28,137 nucleotides of DNA from Fragilariopsis cylindrus CCMP1102 (Eukaryota; Bacillariophyta; Bacillariophyceae; Bacillariales; Bacillariaceae), in contig FMBT01000657.1 of NCBI GenBank assembly GCA_900095095.1, positions 1-28,137 on the forward strand, written 5' to 3'. Shown here piece by piece: positions 8,452 to 17,622 of the stretch. A program made the position numbers and the translations under genes. Every line of letters starts with the position of its first letter. Position 1 is the first letter of the stretch. Under the pieces are notes generated by a model, which saw only the letters and a list, made by a program, of their open reading frames with translations, was not told where the DNA came from and searched no databases.

Positions 8452-9888
8452 ATGGAATCTAAACCACCCCCATGTACTCAATCACCAACCCAGCCTACCT
8501 TCAAGCAAACACTTGATATGTTCGCTGATCACTCACCCGCTACACGGGCTCAGTTTGCAACAATCGCTGCTGTAAACGAAGCAAATCAGACAACCACAGA
8601 TGTGTTGTCACCAAACCATCAGACCCTAGTTGATAAGTTTCAATTCATAGACAAGCTGACAAAACACCAGGACCATGTATCTGTGAAATTAAAACAAAAA
8701 GTAACTGAGCATTATATTTGTTCCAAAATGACCACTGGCGAATCAATGAAACGTGTCCTGCATTATCACGACCACCCAATTGAGACTAAACCACCAGCTG
8801 CACCAAACACGGCCTCGGTGATGGAAAAACTGTTGAAAAAATGTAAACCAATCAAAACTAGGACTTGTAAAAAGAGGGAACGAGGCAACATAAAATGGAA
8901 ACTTGTACCTGTACAAAAATTTCAATCAGTTGCACTTGCCAAAGATTACATTCGACAAAATTTTCCAACCTTACGTGTAAAGTCCACCAATACCAAGAAG
9001 CAATGCACCATTTATTACTGTAAGAAAGAAGACAAGTGTTTTGGAACGTGTCGTGGATACCTTCATTTTCCAATTGATCCCACCACCGACATTATCTCTG
9101 TAACAGTCAAGGTAACTACAGATCCAGAATGTGCATGCAGAGCAGCTACATCAGTTTCGAAACGGGGTCTTTCAAATGTTACACGTGATAAGGTACGATC
9201 CATCATTAGATCTAATCCTACCATTCAACCAAATCAAGTACGTCTGCAGATGATTCGAGATAATTTTAATGTGACAGGCTCCGATGATGCTGACAGGAAA
9301 GGTAATGATATAACGTCTCGACAAGTATCAAAAAACCAGATTGCTCGCGCAGTATCCTACGATAAATGTAGGGGCAGATCAGATGGATCTCTTGGTCCTG
9401 TACTTATGCATGTTGGTCATCTTGTGTCGTTGAAAGAAAAATTCACCTTCCGCCCTCCCTTATTACCATTCTCTTCTACGCTACCAGAATCACGTCTACC
9501 GGAGCTTGGCTGCCAATTTCACGACTCTAAACATCTGAAGGTAGTTCCAACATCTGTGATTGTACGTCCTCGGCAAAATGCTTTCCTCATGATGACAGTT
9601 TTGGACCCTCATCCGATCATTGGAGACACTGGGATAACAGTCCAAGAGAAAAATTTATATAAGTACATTGAGAAAGTACGCAGTTCTAAATCAGCATTAG
9701 AAGAGTCCGAGGGTAACGCTTATGACCTGACCACGGTTATAACAAGTCTTGGATTTCTGTGGAATGCATGCCAGTGTGAACAACTTGACTGGCGTGTTAC
9801 TGTGTCAAGTGATGGAACTGCAGACGTATTTTCAAATGACTGGACTTTACTGACCATGGGAGTGATCAGTTTTGCTTGTTTGAAGTAG
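8452..9888 (+). pseudogene. MULE transposase, truncated at the start of the catalytic domain
   Basis: The ATG lies in a strong context (ACCATGG). The 478-codon frame has a Cys/His-rich DNA-binding region of MULE/FAR1 type (QCTIYYCKKEDKCFGTC, then CAC at about residue 226), the helical stretch RGLSNVTRDKVRSIIRSNPT that MULE transposases use to begin a helix-turn-helix-like module, and VSSDGTADVFSNDWTLLTMG, which matches the first catalytic block. Asp454 would be the first residue of the DDE triad. The frame then enters the 189-bp repeat array and stops at TAG 9886-9888. The second Asp, the Glu and the C-terminal zinc knuckle are missing and are not found downstream, so the protein should be inactive in cleavage, although it may still bind the ends. 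Intact relatives are usually well over 600 aa. Confidence 0.72.
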
Positions 9889-10752
9889 CTACAAAGTACA
9901 CTATCGATCAGAATGAACTCAATCTATCGCTGAAGCGTCTTACAATTGTCGAAATTGCTCTACCATAGGAGATATGGCGGACGTGCTAGCGTGTTGCTTG
10001 ATGAAGTTTTAAATTGCCCTGAACTTGCCTGCCACCAAAATGGATGTAATTGGATCAGTTTTGCTTGTTTGAAGTAGCTACAAAGTACACTATCGATCAG
10101 AATGAACTCAATCTATCGCTGAAGCGTCTTACAATTGTCGAAATTGCTCTACCATAGGAGATATGGCGGACGTGCTAGCGTGTTGCTTGATGAAGTTTTA
10201 AATTGCCCTGAACTTGCCTGCCACCAAAACGGATGTAATTGGATCAGTTGTGCTTGTTTGAAGTAGCTACAAAGTACACTATCGATCAGAATGAACTCAA
10301 TCTATCGCTGAAGCGTCTTACAATTGTCGAAATTGCTCTACCAGAGGAGATATGGCGGACGTGCTAGCGTGTTGCTTGATGAAGTTTTAAATTGCCCTAA
10401 ACTTGCCTGCCACCAAAACGGATGTAATTGGATCAGTTTTGCTTGTTTGAAGTAGCTACAAAGTACACTATCGATCAGAATGAACTCAATCTATCGCTGA
10501 AGCGTCTTACAATTGTCGAAATTGCTCTACCAGAGGAGATATGGCGGACGTGCTAGCGTGTTGCTTGATGAAGTTTTAAATTACCTTGAACTTGCCTGCC
10601 ACCAAAACGGATGTAATTGGATCAGTTTTGCTTGTTTGAAGTAGCTACAAAGTACACTATCAATCAGAATGAACTCAATCTATCGCTGAAGCGTCTTACA
10701 ATTGTCGAAATTGCTCTACCAGAGGAGATATGGCGGACGTGCTAGCGTGTTG
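9864..10752. repeat. Tandem array of a 189-bp repeat, about 4.7 copies, within the MULE
   Basis: Copies start (GATCAGTTTTGCTTG) at 9864, 10053, 10242, 10431 and 10620, a constant spacing of exactly 189 bp; the last copy breaks off after GCTAGCGTGTTG at 10752. Copies differ at only a few positions: CCATAGGAG in copies 1-2 versus CCAGAGGAG in copies 3-5, and GTTGTG for GTTTTG in copy 3. The first copy overlaps the last codons of the transposase. Because 189 is a multiple of three, every copy keeps the same reading phase. Confidence 0.95.
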
Positions 10753-10976
10753 TGTTGGAATAATATATTTATTTCAAAATGATTTACTAACAACAAACTT
10801 GTTTTCGATGCCTAATTATCAGTTCAATGGATGGAATAACACCAGTATCATCCACTAGACTAGATATGCTGTCTATGGTGATATTTTTATTGTCTCAATT
10901 GAGTTATTTTTCACCATGCTAGTCAAATTCGTTGACGTTGTTTTTCTTACACTAATGTAAGTTTTTTTACACACCC
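10753..10976. other. Non-coding DNA between the 189-bp array and the hairpin
   Basis: It is AT-rich and shows no ORF or repeat of note; no remnant of the missing transposase half is recognisable. Confidence 0.4.
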
Positions 10977-11067
10977 AAAAAAATCACGTGCAACTTATTG
11001 CCCTGCAAATTTAGAATTACTGGTAACCTTGCTAAATTGCATGGCAATAAGTTGCATGTGATTTTTT
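10977..11067. repeat. Long inverted repeat (hairpin) near the right end of the MULE
   Basis: The left arm 10977-11014 (AAAAAAATCACGTGCAACTT...) pairs with the right arm 11032-11067 (CTAAATTGCATGGCAATAAG...) over about 36 bp with roughly three mismatches and a 17-nt loop. It could be a foldback or MITE-like insertion nested in the element. Confidence 0.85.
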
Positions 11068-11114
11068 GCAGGTGATTTTTTTTTTTTTGGATCTTGTCAT
11101 TGAAGAAAAATAAT

Positions 11115-11160
11115 GCAGGTGATTTTTGCAGGTGATTTTTGCAGGTGATTTTTTTTTTTT
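11115..11160. repeat. GCAGGTGATTTTT tandem repeat, period 13
   Basis: Three head-to-tail copies begin at 11115, 11128 and 11141, with a further GCAGGTGATTTTT copy at 11067. They look like slippage products next to the hairpin, whose right arm ends in the same TGATTTTT. Confidence 0.88.
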
Positions 11161-11273
11161 GATTGTCGTGGAAAAATAATAAGAAGAACAAAGAACAAGT
11201 GTGTCAGAAAAAGAAGGGGTAACAAGTGAAGTAGAGATGGAGGTCTAAAATCTAATAAAATAGAAAAAATAAA

Positions 11274-11339
11274 TAGTGGATTTGAAGTGCGCGTTTTGGT
11301 GGATTTGGTCGAAAAAGGTGGTGGATTTGTCCTAGGACC
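11274..11339. repeat. Right terminal inverted repeat with three GTGGATTT boxes
   Basis: GTGGATTTG occurs three times and the end is GGACC. In reverse it pairs with the left terminus (CAAATCCAC, then ACCAAATCCAC at the same spacing). Confidence 0.75.
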
Positions 11340-11349
11340 ATTGTAACAC
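11340..11349. repeat. Right target-site duplication of the MULE
   Basis: This is a perfect copy of ATTGTAACAC at 6005-6014. The absence of mismatches suggests a fairly recent insertion. Confidence 0.88.
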
Positions 11350-11534
11350 TATGAAAACGTATTTACTCCGGTAAAGAATTCTACTGCAAAATCCCAATAC
11401 CAAAGGTATAAGACACAATAATAAGATACTTGATGAAAATTTTCGTTGTTGCTGCTACTGTATATTTGTGTCTTCTCTCAACCAATACGCTACAACAGCA
11501 CAGCAATTCTTTTCAATTTTTAAAAGAAGGCCTA

Positions 11535-12452
11535 CTAGCCACCAGATCGCATAACTGTTGGAGATGCCATATGCATTGTCATTCTCCATTTTCCATCTTC
11601 TCTACGATAAAGATTCAAAGCCTCCAGTTTTCCGCCATTAACCTTCTCTACACATTTACAAATTGCGGTCTGGCCACAAATATCGATCGTAACACGTGAT
11701 GGTTCAATATTGAATTCATTGTTGTCGTCGTCCCCCACTCGAGAAAATCCAGCAAAAATCTGTTCCCATGATTCGATCACAGAATCATATCCTTGTAGAC
11801 TTTCCATCCCCGGATGGACACAACAGATATCATCGGAATGACTCCATAAATTATCCATCATTATCAAATCTTGATTTGAAAAAGCGTCGTAAAATTCGGT
11901 CTGTGCCTTTCTTATCCCAAATTCTGCCGCAGTTCTAGCGTTGTCAATTTGATCTTCCAGTTCTTGAATTCGTCTATTTTTCTTCTTCTTCGATATTTCG
12001 CTGCTTGTTGGAACATCATCATCATCATCATCATCATCATCATTATTATCATCATCGTCGAGCGGCCCTTCTTCTACAAGTCTTTCTTCCTTCGTCGTTG
12101 CTGACGCTACTGACGCTTTAAGCTTGACTAGCTCAGCTTCCAAAAGTGGAAGAAGTATGACATCATCCTGCATATTATCTTTCGCAGAAACACTACCATT
12201 ATCATAATCAATGTCGTTGTCGCCACCGCCGACGCTATTGTTGATGCTAATAATCTTATTTCTCCTATTGTTTCGAAGATAATAAAGTGATTGTGACTGT
12301 TCCTGCCGTATTGCTAGTCTTGTCGGACTTCTTGCAACCATAATAAAAGCGGTCGTACTTGTAGTTCGTGATGATATGTCAAAGTAAGCCGCCATTATCA
12401 ACGACATCATCATCATCATCGGTATTCTTGTCCATAAGGTAGTGGGTGTCAT
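11535..12452 (-). CDS. SnoaL/NTF2-like domain protein, probably plastid-targeted
   Basis: This single-exon 305-aa protein starts at ATG 12452. The C-terminal domain from about residue 175 (RKAQTEFYDAFSNQDLIMMD, LWSHSDDICCVHPGMESLQG, ESWEQIF, KWRMTMHMASPT) has the pattern of SnoaL-like/NTF2-fold proteins of the DUF4440/SnoaL_3 kind, small cone-shaped folds that bind a ligand or dimerise; no specific catalytic activity can be assigned. The N-terminus has a hydrophobic segment and TSTTAFIMVARSP, consistent with a diatom plastid presequence (Ala-Phe step followed by a basic Ser/Thr-rich stretch). A coiled-coil-like acidic linker includes a ten-Asp run encoded by a CAT/GAT repeat (12017-12053) and a KKKKNRR patch. 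Its 3' end faces the transposon. Confidence 0.75.
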   Translation of the reverse strand: MTPTTLWTRIPMMMMMSLIMAAYFDISSRTTSTTAFIMVARSPTRLAIRQEQSQSLYYLRNNRRNKIISINNSVGGGDNDIDYDNGSVSAKDNMQDDVILLPLLEAELVKLKASVASATTKEERLVEEGPLDDDDNNDDDDDDDDDVPTSSEISKKKKNRRIQELEDQIDNARTAAEFGIRKAQTEFYDAFSNQDLIMMDNLWSHSDDICCVHPGMESLQGYDSVIESWEQIFAGFSRVGDDDNNEFNIEPSRVTIDICGQTAICKCVEKVNGGKLEALNLYRREDGKWRMTMHMASPTVMRSGG

Positions 12453-13299
12453 GCTGCAGAGTGTCGTATCTTTCTAATCTACTGAACAGGGGTGTTTGTT
12501 TTCCTTTGAGTAGAATGGTTTATTGAAATAGCATATTGAATATATAGCGATTTGTATTCTGTATTCGAAGAATGTGGATCGATGATGGATGATGACGATG
12601 AATGAGATCTTCTGCCTTTGAATGACGATGTCGATCCTACACAAAAATGGAAATTTTAAATAATCGTCTCCCCCGTAAAATGGACGGCGCGCCGACGGAC
12701 GACGACATATAAAAATCACAATAAAAATATGCTTATCGCTAACCGCTAACTATAGTAGGACCTAGTGGCGTTACGATGGTACTAGCATTAACTTGCTTTT
12801 ATCACACGATGCCGCTACTAAGATTGCTATGGGAGAAAACGAAATGAGCTATTCGTGAGAATACGACGTTGCCGTGGAGTGAGCGTGGAAGCAAGCGGGA
12901 AATTGTAGGAGGAGCGGTGGTCGATGAGTTCTGAAAGGGCATCGAATTCAGGTTTTCATGAGAACCAAAACCAAATGGCATGCATAGTTCTAAAAAACCG
13001 TTGTGGATACCATTTCATGCAGGTTGAAGGTAGGTAGATAGGAGAATGGATGAATCAATCAATGAATCAATCGTGTGATGAGTTGAAATTAAATCTTGAC
13101 TGTCGTTAACGTCTCGTCTCATAAAACAAAGCATACAGTAGCACAATCAAATCATATTATTATTTGTACACAATAATCAAGTCAATTTCGACGAGAACAT
13201 CATCAACCCACCCTAATTTAGATAATAATCATACTCGAAAGACGACAGCAAAAAGACTGGTAATAATCAAATTCGATTAATACTACAATTATCTTCAAG
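12453..13299. promoter_or_regulatory. Divergent intergenic region (SnoaL-like / small hypothetical)
   Basis: This 847-bp region between two diverging starts should hold both promoters. A GGCGCGCC palindrome lies near 12686, and (AATC/AATG)n-like runs occur near 13049-13072. A minus-strand open frame at 12474-12719 has no recognisable content. No RNA gene is seen. Confidence 0.4.
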
Positions 13300-13695
13300 A
13301 TGTGCCTCAACAATGACAACAATATCATGCTCAAGAGCGATGAGATGTCTTTCTCATCTGACGACACAGGTGGGAAGGAGGACTACTTTTCTTCTTCGTC
13401 GACAGCAACAACCACTACAATGATAGAACATCAGCGCCTCGATAGCGGACATGGTAATATCTTTAAAAGATGCGACGATATCTACGGACAAACCCCATGC
13501 AACATACAGGTTTTAGAAAGAGCTCAAGCTATTGGCTTGAAACCTAGAAGAATCAATAAGTTCGGTGTAACAATTTATTACAAACGATCGAAGCATGAAG
13601 AATATAGTAGTAGTGCTATCAAAAAAGAAGAAGACAAATGTAAGATATACCAAATAAAACAACATCAATCGCAAGCATCAAAAAGTAGCCCATAA
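13300..13695 (+). CDS. Small hypothetical protein, 131 aa
   Basis: It starts at ATG 13300 (after TCAAG) and is open for 131 codons. I recognise no family. The N-terminal third is Ser/Thr/Asp-rich and low in complexity (SSSSTATTTTM). A compact central stretch, QVLERAQAIGLKPRRINKFG followed by VTIYYKR, looks folded rather than random, and the C-terminus is Lys/Gln-rich. Its hydrophilic composition suggests a soluble, perhaps nuclear, protein, but this is inference. It lies alone between two minus-strand genes with room for its own promoter. It could be lineage-specific; transcript evidence would settle it. Confidence 0.5.
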   Translation: MCLNNDNNIMLKSDEMSFSSDDTGGKEDYFSSSSTATTTTMIEHQRLDSGHGNIFKRCDDIYGQTPCNIQVLERAQAIGLKPRRINKFGVTIYYKRSKHEEYSSSAIKKEEDKCKIYQIKQHQSQASKSSP

Positions 13696-13960
13696 TATCT
13701 CGAATACAAGTATAATGAGTAACTATGAATGGAGGTGAATGATGAATGTGCAGCATCTCAAAAAAAATAACTAGATTTGACAGACCTGAAATTAATTGTT
13801 ATGGTTAATAGTAAATCTTAGTATTATCACTGATCATATAGATCCATTTTTTTCTTCTATATAGTTAAGACAGCATTTTCAATTTTAGCTAGTGCAAAGT
13901 GCAAAAGCAGATGAAATTTTAGTTAATTCATTAAATAATTAATTGTCTTCATTCATTCAC

Positions 13961-15235
13961 TCACTCATCATTATCATCCAAGAATGATATAACTGATTCT
14001 CGCCAAGCACGAGGTTTTTCCATTACTGCAGCATGGCCACAGTCCGATAAGATATCAATTGGTGTTTCCCATTGTAATTTCTTACGTAATGACTCAACCT
14101 CATTAATTGGTGCCATCTTATCGAATTCACCTACACAAATTTTACCATCAATCGTGTTATTACTATTATTATTTGAATTTATATTTGCATTCACTATTCG
14201 ATCTGCCATGTTTATTACATGCCATGGATCTGTTATATCATTAATTTCAGATTGTTCTAATATTGAAAGTAAACCCATTGGATTATTTGTTGAACATATA
14301 TGGTCTATGAATCGTTCAAGTTTGTTTTCAGATAAACTATATAGATATTTAGATGAATACGTTGACAGTAGTATCGACCATGCAAATGATCGAAGTGATA
14401 TATCGTTCTGTATTATATCATGAAAACTTTTCATTGCTAAATGACCAAAATCCGATCTATTACATCCTACACCTGTTAAATGGAGTTTCCGTATACGTAT
14501 TGTATTTCGACCTTCATTGTTGTTGTTTGGTTGTTGCTGTAGTTGTTGCACTTCTTGTTGCTGTAAGCAAGCGGCAGCCATTGCAACTCTCCCACCAAAA
14601 GAGAATCCAACAATATCCACATAATTACTATCATTATTACTGTTATCATTATCCGTAAATATTATGTCGTTCATATTATTCAATGTTTCTAACAATCTTT
14701 GAGCTTGGCCTGGTAAGGAATAATCGTCACAATCATTATTGTTGTGGCTTATGTTGTTGTCAAAATTATCATCAGGTGTCATCGTCGCCGCTGTTTTTGT
14801 TGCCATTGTTTCTACTCCACCTCCTAATCCTCCTCCTAGTCCTAATCCCTGACCTAAGCATTCATATAAAATAACTTTTCGATTTTTCGTTAGTGATGCC
14901 AAATGATGATCCCATGATGATTTGGTTTGAGCAATTCCTCCTAGAAGAATCAATGGTGGATATATATCATTTTGTCTAGCAGGGATTATTTGTATAATTG
15001 TCGGACTATTTGAATTTTTTGGATTTGGATAATAAAATGATGGATTGTTGTTGTTGTTGTTGTTATTGTTGCTACTGTTCTTGTTTACTACCACTAGACA
15101 CTCAACACCGACGAAAATTACAACCGACGAGTGAAATAAAACAACGACGACAAAAATCAACAAAATAATGATTATTGCGCCAACATTATTATTATTACTT
15201 GTATCCCTGGATAAACGCCTACCATGAAGCTTCAT
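13961..15235 (-). CDS. Alpha/beta hydrolase-fold protein with N-terminal membrane segment
   Basis: The start is ATG 15235 (MKLHGRRLS); a longer open frame begins with a GTG five codons upstream and is not used. The product is 424 aa. A hydrophobic segment, AIIIILLIFVVVVLFHSSVV, at about residues 20-40 is a signal anchor or presequence. The hydrolase core shows PLILLGGIAQTKSSWDHHL (oxyanion region), the nucleophile elbow GFSFGG with Ser212, GEFDKMAP (acid) and DCGHAAVMEKP (catalytic His), in the normal order of MenH/esterase-like alpha/beta hydrolases, so the triad is complete. Low-complexity Asn runs and a Gly-rich run lie between the core elements. The substrate is not deducible. It diverges from the methyltransferase gene across 292 bp. 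Confidence 0.85.
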   Translation of the reverse strand: MKLHGRRLSRDTSNNNNVGAIIIILLIFVVVVLFHSSVVIFVGVECLVVVNKNSSNNNNNNNNNPSFYYPNPKNSNSPTIIQIIPARQNDIYPPLILLGGIAQTKSSWDHHLASLTKNRKVILYECLGQGLGLGGGLGGGVETMATKTAATMTPDDNFDNNISHNNNDCDDYSLPGQAQRLLETLNNMNDIIFTDNDNSNNDSNYVDIVGFSFGGRVAMAAACLQQQEVQQLQQQPNNNNEGRNTIRIRKLHLTGVGCNRSDFGHLAMKSFHDIIQNDISLRSFAWSILLSTYSSKYLYSLSENKLERFIDHICSTNNPMGLLSILEQSEINDITDPWHVINMADRIVNANINSNNNSNNTIDGKICVGEFDKMAPINEVESLRKKLQWETPIDILSDCGHAAVMEKPRAWRESVISFLDDNDE

Positions 15236-15527
15236 CGAGACAAGTGACACACTGCATGCCTATACACAAAACTTTAATAGCAATACTTGTATGAGTATTG
15301 ATGATACAGTAGCTGAACATTATCATACTTTTTGCCATCTGCCCTACTAAGTTAACGTTAATTCAGAATGTAATATACTTTTTCAGGACGTCTGCTCGTC
15401 GTCGGGCGTGTCAATAGAATTTAAATTTAAATTTTAAAATCCGACGGTAACTTATTAGGGATCAGCCTTCCCATAAAACAAAACAAAAATCGATACTGTA
15501 ATAGCACGAAGAGAATTAATTGTGGGA
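15236..15527. promoter_or_regulatory. Shared divergent promoter region (hydrolase / methyltransferase)
   Basis: These 292 bp separate two diverging ATGs. A palindromic AATTTAAATTTAAATTT lies near 15419-15436. A core promoter for both genes must be here; no known factor site is recognised. Confidence 0.45.
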
Positions 15528-16805
15528 ATGAAGATTATTTGCCAAGACAACAATAATGGCGACGAGGACGAAGAAAAAGAAGACGGCAATTGCAACGGCA
15601 AATATGATTGTACATCGTCGACGAATCAGAAGAAAAAGAAGAAGAAAATAAAAATAATAAAAAGAAGCAAGACATTTTCTTTCTCTCTTTACACATTCTT
15701 ATTCTTCTTTTTGTCGTCACCGGTATTATTTGTTATATTACTACCTCATGAATATCATATTTTCGTTGTTGCTTTACAACAACCGAAACCTCCTTTAACG
15801 GCAACGACACCGACCACGGCTACTACAACTACTACCACAATCACAACGGTACGAGGATTACCAGTTCATCGAGTACCTCTCAGACAACAGCAGCAGCAGC
15901 AACAGCAACAATCACCGTATTGTTATGCATTAAGTTCTATAACCGATTTACCTTCCCGGAGTAACTTTCTTGCTACGCAGGTATGGCCATCAGCTCGAGT
16001 AGCTGCAAAAATTCTTGAAGAACGTTTCCTTATCGGTGATATATTTACTACTACTAGTAGTACAAGGAAGATTATAAGAGATAATGATAATAATGATAAT
16101 AATGATAATGATGATGAAAGTACTAAGAAGAAGAAGAAATTCACTATATGTGAATTCGGTTGTGGACCCGGTTTGCCATCCCTCACAGTGGCTGCTGCAG
16201 CTGCCGCAACATCAACTACAGAAGTCCACGTAATAGCTACCGATGTCGATGAATATGCTTTGGATTTAGTCAACGCTGCAGCTATTGAACAAGGATTGGA
16301 TAGTAGTATGATATCAACACGAACTTATGATTTAATAAATGGCAATGACAATGACAACAACGAGAACGAGAACGAATGCTGCTGGATGGATGATGTTGAT
16401 TTATTCGTTATGTCTGATGTATTCGAATCGGCAGCGGTTGCTATTGGAGCTGCAAGATTAACATATCGTGTTCTTTATAGAAAAAATACTACTACTACTA
16501 CTACTACTCGGTCGAATAACAACAATAATAATAGTAAGGCGAAGTTTTTCGTCTTTTCACAAAATGATCGTGTCCAACGGGACGTTTACATACGAGAATT
16601 ACGAAATCTTATACAACAATCCAAAGAAAAAGAAGAAGAAGAAGGGAATATAGGAGGAGATCAACGAGATGATGATGATGAATTAATCTCTTCATCATCG
16701 TTACCCTCATTATCGTTGTTGAATTGGTCAACACTGGAATCATATAATCCTGATGATCTTCTTTGGCTATGCGAGGTAGACGAAACGCAGGTCAATTACG
16801 GATGA
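15528..16805 (+). CDS. Class I SAM-dependent methyltransferase (methyltransferase-16 / lysine methyltransferase-like)
   Basis: The start is ATG 15528 (MKIICQDNNN); a GTG two codons earlier is not a plausible start. The product is 425 aa. SAM-binding motif I is CEFGCGPGLPSLTVA from residue 208, followed by the acidic motif VIATDVDEYALDLV and the DVDLFVMSDVFE strand-4 region. Upstream, LATQVWPSARVAAKILEE matches the segment (LELWPSG-like) that precedes motif I in METTL/EEF1A-KMT and nicotinamide-N-methyltransferase-like enzymes. The target is probably a protein lysine, but this is inference. An N-terminal hydrophobic stretch (SLYTFLFFFLSSPVLFVILL) suggests a presequence or membrane anchor. Asn/Asp, Gln, Thr and Ala runs fill the surface loops. 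The last 16 codons are duplicated after the stop. Confidence 0.82.
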   Translation: MKIICQDNNNGDEDEEKEDGNCNGKYDCTSSTNQKKKKKKIKIIKRSKTFSFSLYTFLFFFLSSPVLFVILLPHEYHIFVVALQQPKPPLTATTPTTATTTTTTITTVRGLPVHRVPLRQQQQQQQQQSPYCYALSSITDLPSRSNFLATQVWPSARVAAKILEERFLIGDIFTTTSSTRKIIRDNDNNDNNDNDDESTKKKKKFTICEFGCGPGLPSLTVAAAAAATSTTEVHVIATDVDEYALDLVNAAAIEQGLDSSMISTRTYDLINGNDNDNNENENECCWMDDVDLFVMSDVFESAAVAIGAARLTYRVLYRKNTTTTTTTRSNNNNNNSKAKFFVFSQNDRVQRDVYIRELRNLIQQSKEKEEEEGNIGGDQRDDDDELISSSSLPSLSLLNWSTLESYNPDDLLWLCEVDETQVNYG

Positions 16806-16978
16806 AAATACAGATAAAAACTGATGACACGGTAGAATTACATCATGAGAATTGATAGTAATGCGAATCTTCTTTGGCTATGCGAGGTAGATGGAACGCA
16901 GGTCAATTATGGATGAAAACAAAGAAAAAACTGATGACACGGTAGAACCATATTACGAGAATGAATATATATGTGCGA
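16757..16978. repeat. Tandem duplication (period 111) of the methyltransferase 3' end
   Basis: The segment from 16757 (TCTTCTTTGGCTATGCGAGG) through the stop and the first 3' flank repeats from 16868, spacing 111 bp (37 codons). Copy 2 again encodes LLWLCEVD-TQVNYG and a stop in the same phase, with one residue changed (Glu to Gly) and one silent change. Confidence 0.92.
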
Positions 16979-17622
16979 ATCTTTAGGAGTACTTCGGGCT
17001 TCGCTTCCACAAGTATGGTAATGTCACATAGTTACCTAAAAATACAGGTGAAAATATGTCCTTAATTAGTAAATAAGCATATTAACATTTCCCAAATCCA
17101 CCTAGATACTCTCTGTTGTATTATAGAATCGACTCAAAATAGTTGTACTTGTTCAATTGATATTTGTACTTTTTTCATTTTTGTATTACTAGTGAATTAT
17201 TATAATTGTGCTTGCAAATTTAATTTGCATTCAAATGTGCATAACCTTTCCACTTCTATTCTTTTTCAAACCTTTCACTTTTTCCTTAAATTGAAGACCA
17301 CCGTGAAGAAGTTATTTCATCTGTTGACTATGACTATCAAGAAGAATTGTGAACTTGCAAGTATTTGAATCGTAGCAACAATAATAATACACATCTATAA
17401 TGCAACAGTAATATTACCACTTATTAACTAGGACTAACAAATGGAAAGTACTATTAATCACATATTATTATATAAGATTGTTTTTATCAAAAATTGTAGC
17501 TATAAATTATACTGGTCTACTGGAACATATATATGCACATGATGTGTACATGATATCAAGATATTATTATACATACATCTAATCTGGTCTTCGCTTGTGT
17601 CTATTAATGTACTGGTATGTAT
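16979..17622. other. Convergent AT-rich spacer (methyltransferase / cyclin)
   Basis: This spacer between two facing 3' ends is strongly AT-rich. Beyond the duplicated methyltransferase tail I see no coding, RNA or repeat signal. Confidence 0.5.

Larger units (their letters stand above)
6015..11339. mobile_element. Mutator-like element (MULE), 5.3 kb, rearranged
   Basis: The 10-bp sequence ATTGTAACAC flanks the element directly at 6005-6014 and 11340-11349, a perfect target duplication of the 9-11 bp size made by Mutator-like transposases. Just inside, the ends are imperfect inverted repeats: left GGT......CAAATCCAC then ACCAAATCCAC; the right end read in reverse gives GGTCCTAGGACAAATCCACC then GACCAAATCCACC. 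It carries a truncated MULE transposase (8452-9888, +), a divergent accessory ORF (6202-7473, -), short tandem repeats between them, a 189-bp repeat array and a hairpin. It is inserted in the convergent gap between the Maf and SnoaL-like genes and breaks neither. With no complete catalytic domain it is probably non-autonomous. Confidence 0.85.

Noticed and set aside
9864..10752. CRISPR-like array
   Set aside because: The units are contiguous 189-bp repeats with no unique spacers, in a eukaryotic transposon.
10967..11191. 74-codon minus-strand frame rich in Lys and Phe
   Set aside because: It is a product of the hairpin and the GCAGGTGATTTTT repeats.
12474..12719. 81-codon minus-strand frame
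   Set aside because: There is no recognisable domain, and it lies in the promoter of the SnoaL-like gene.
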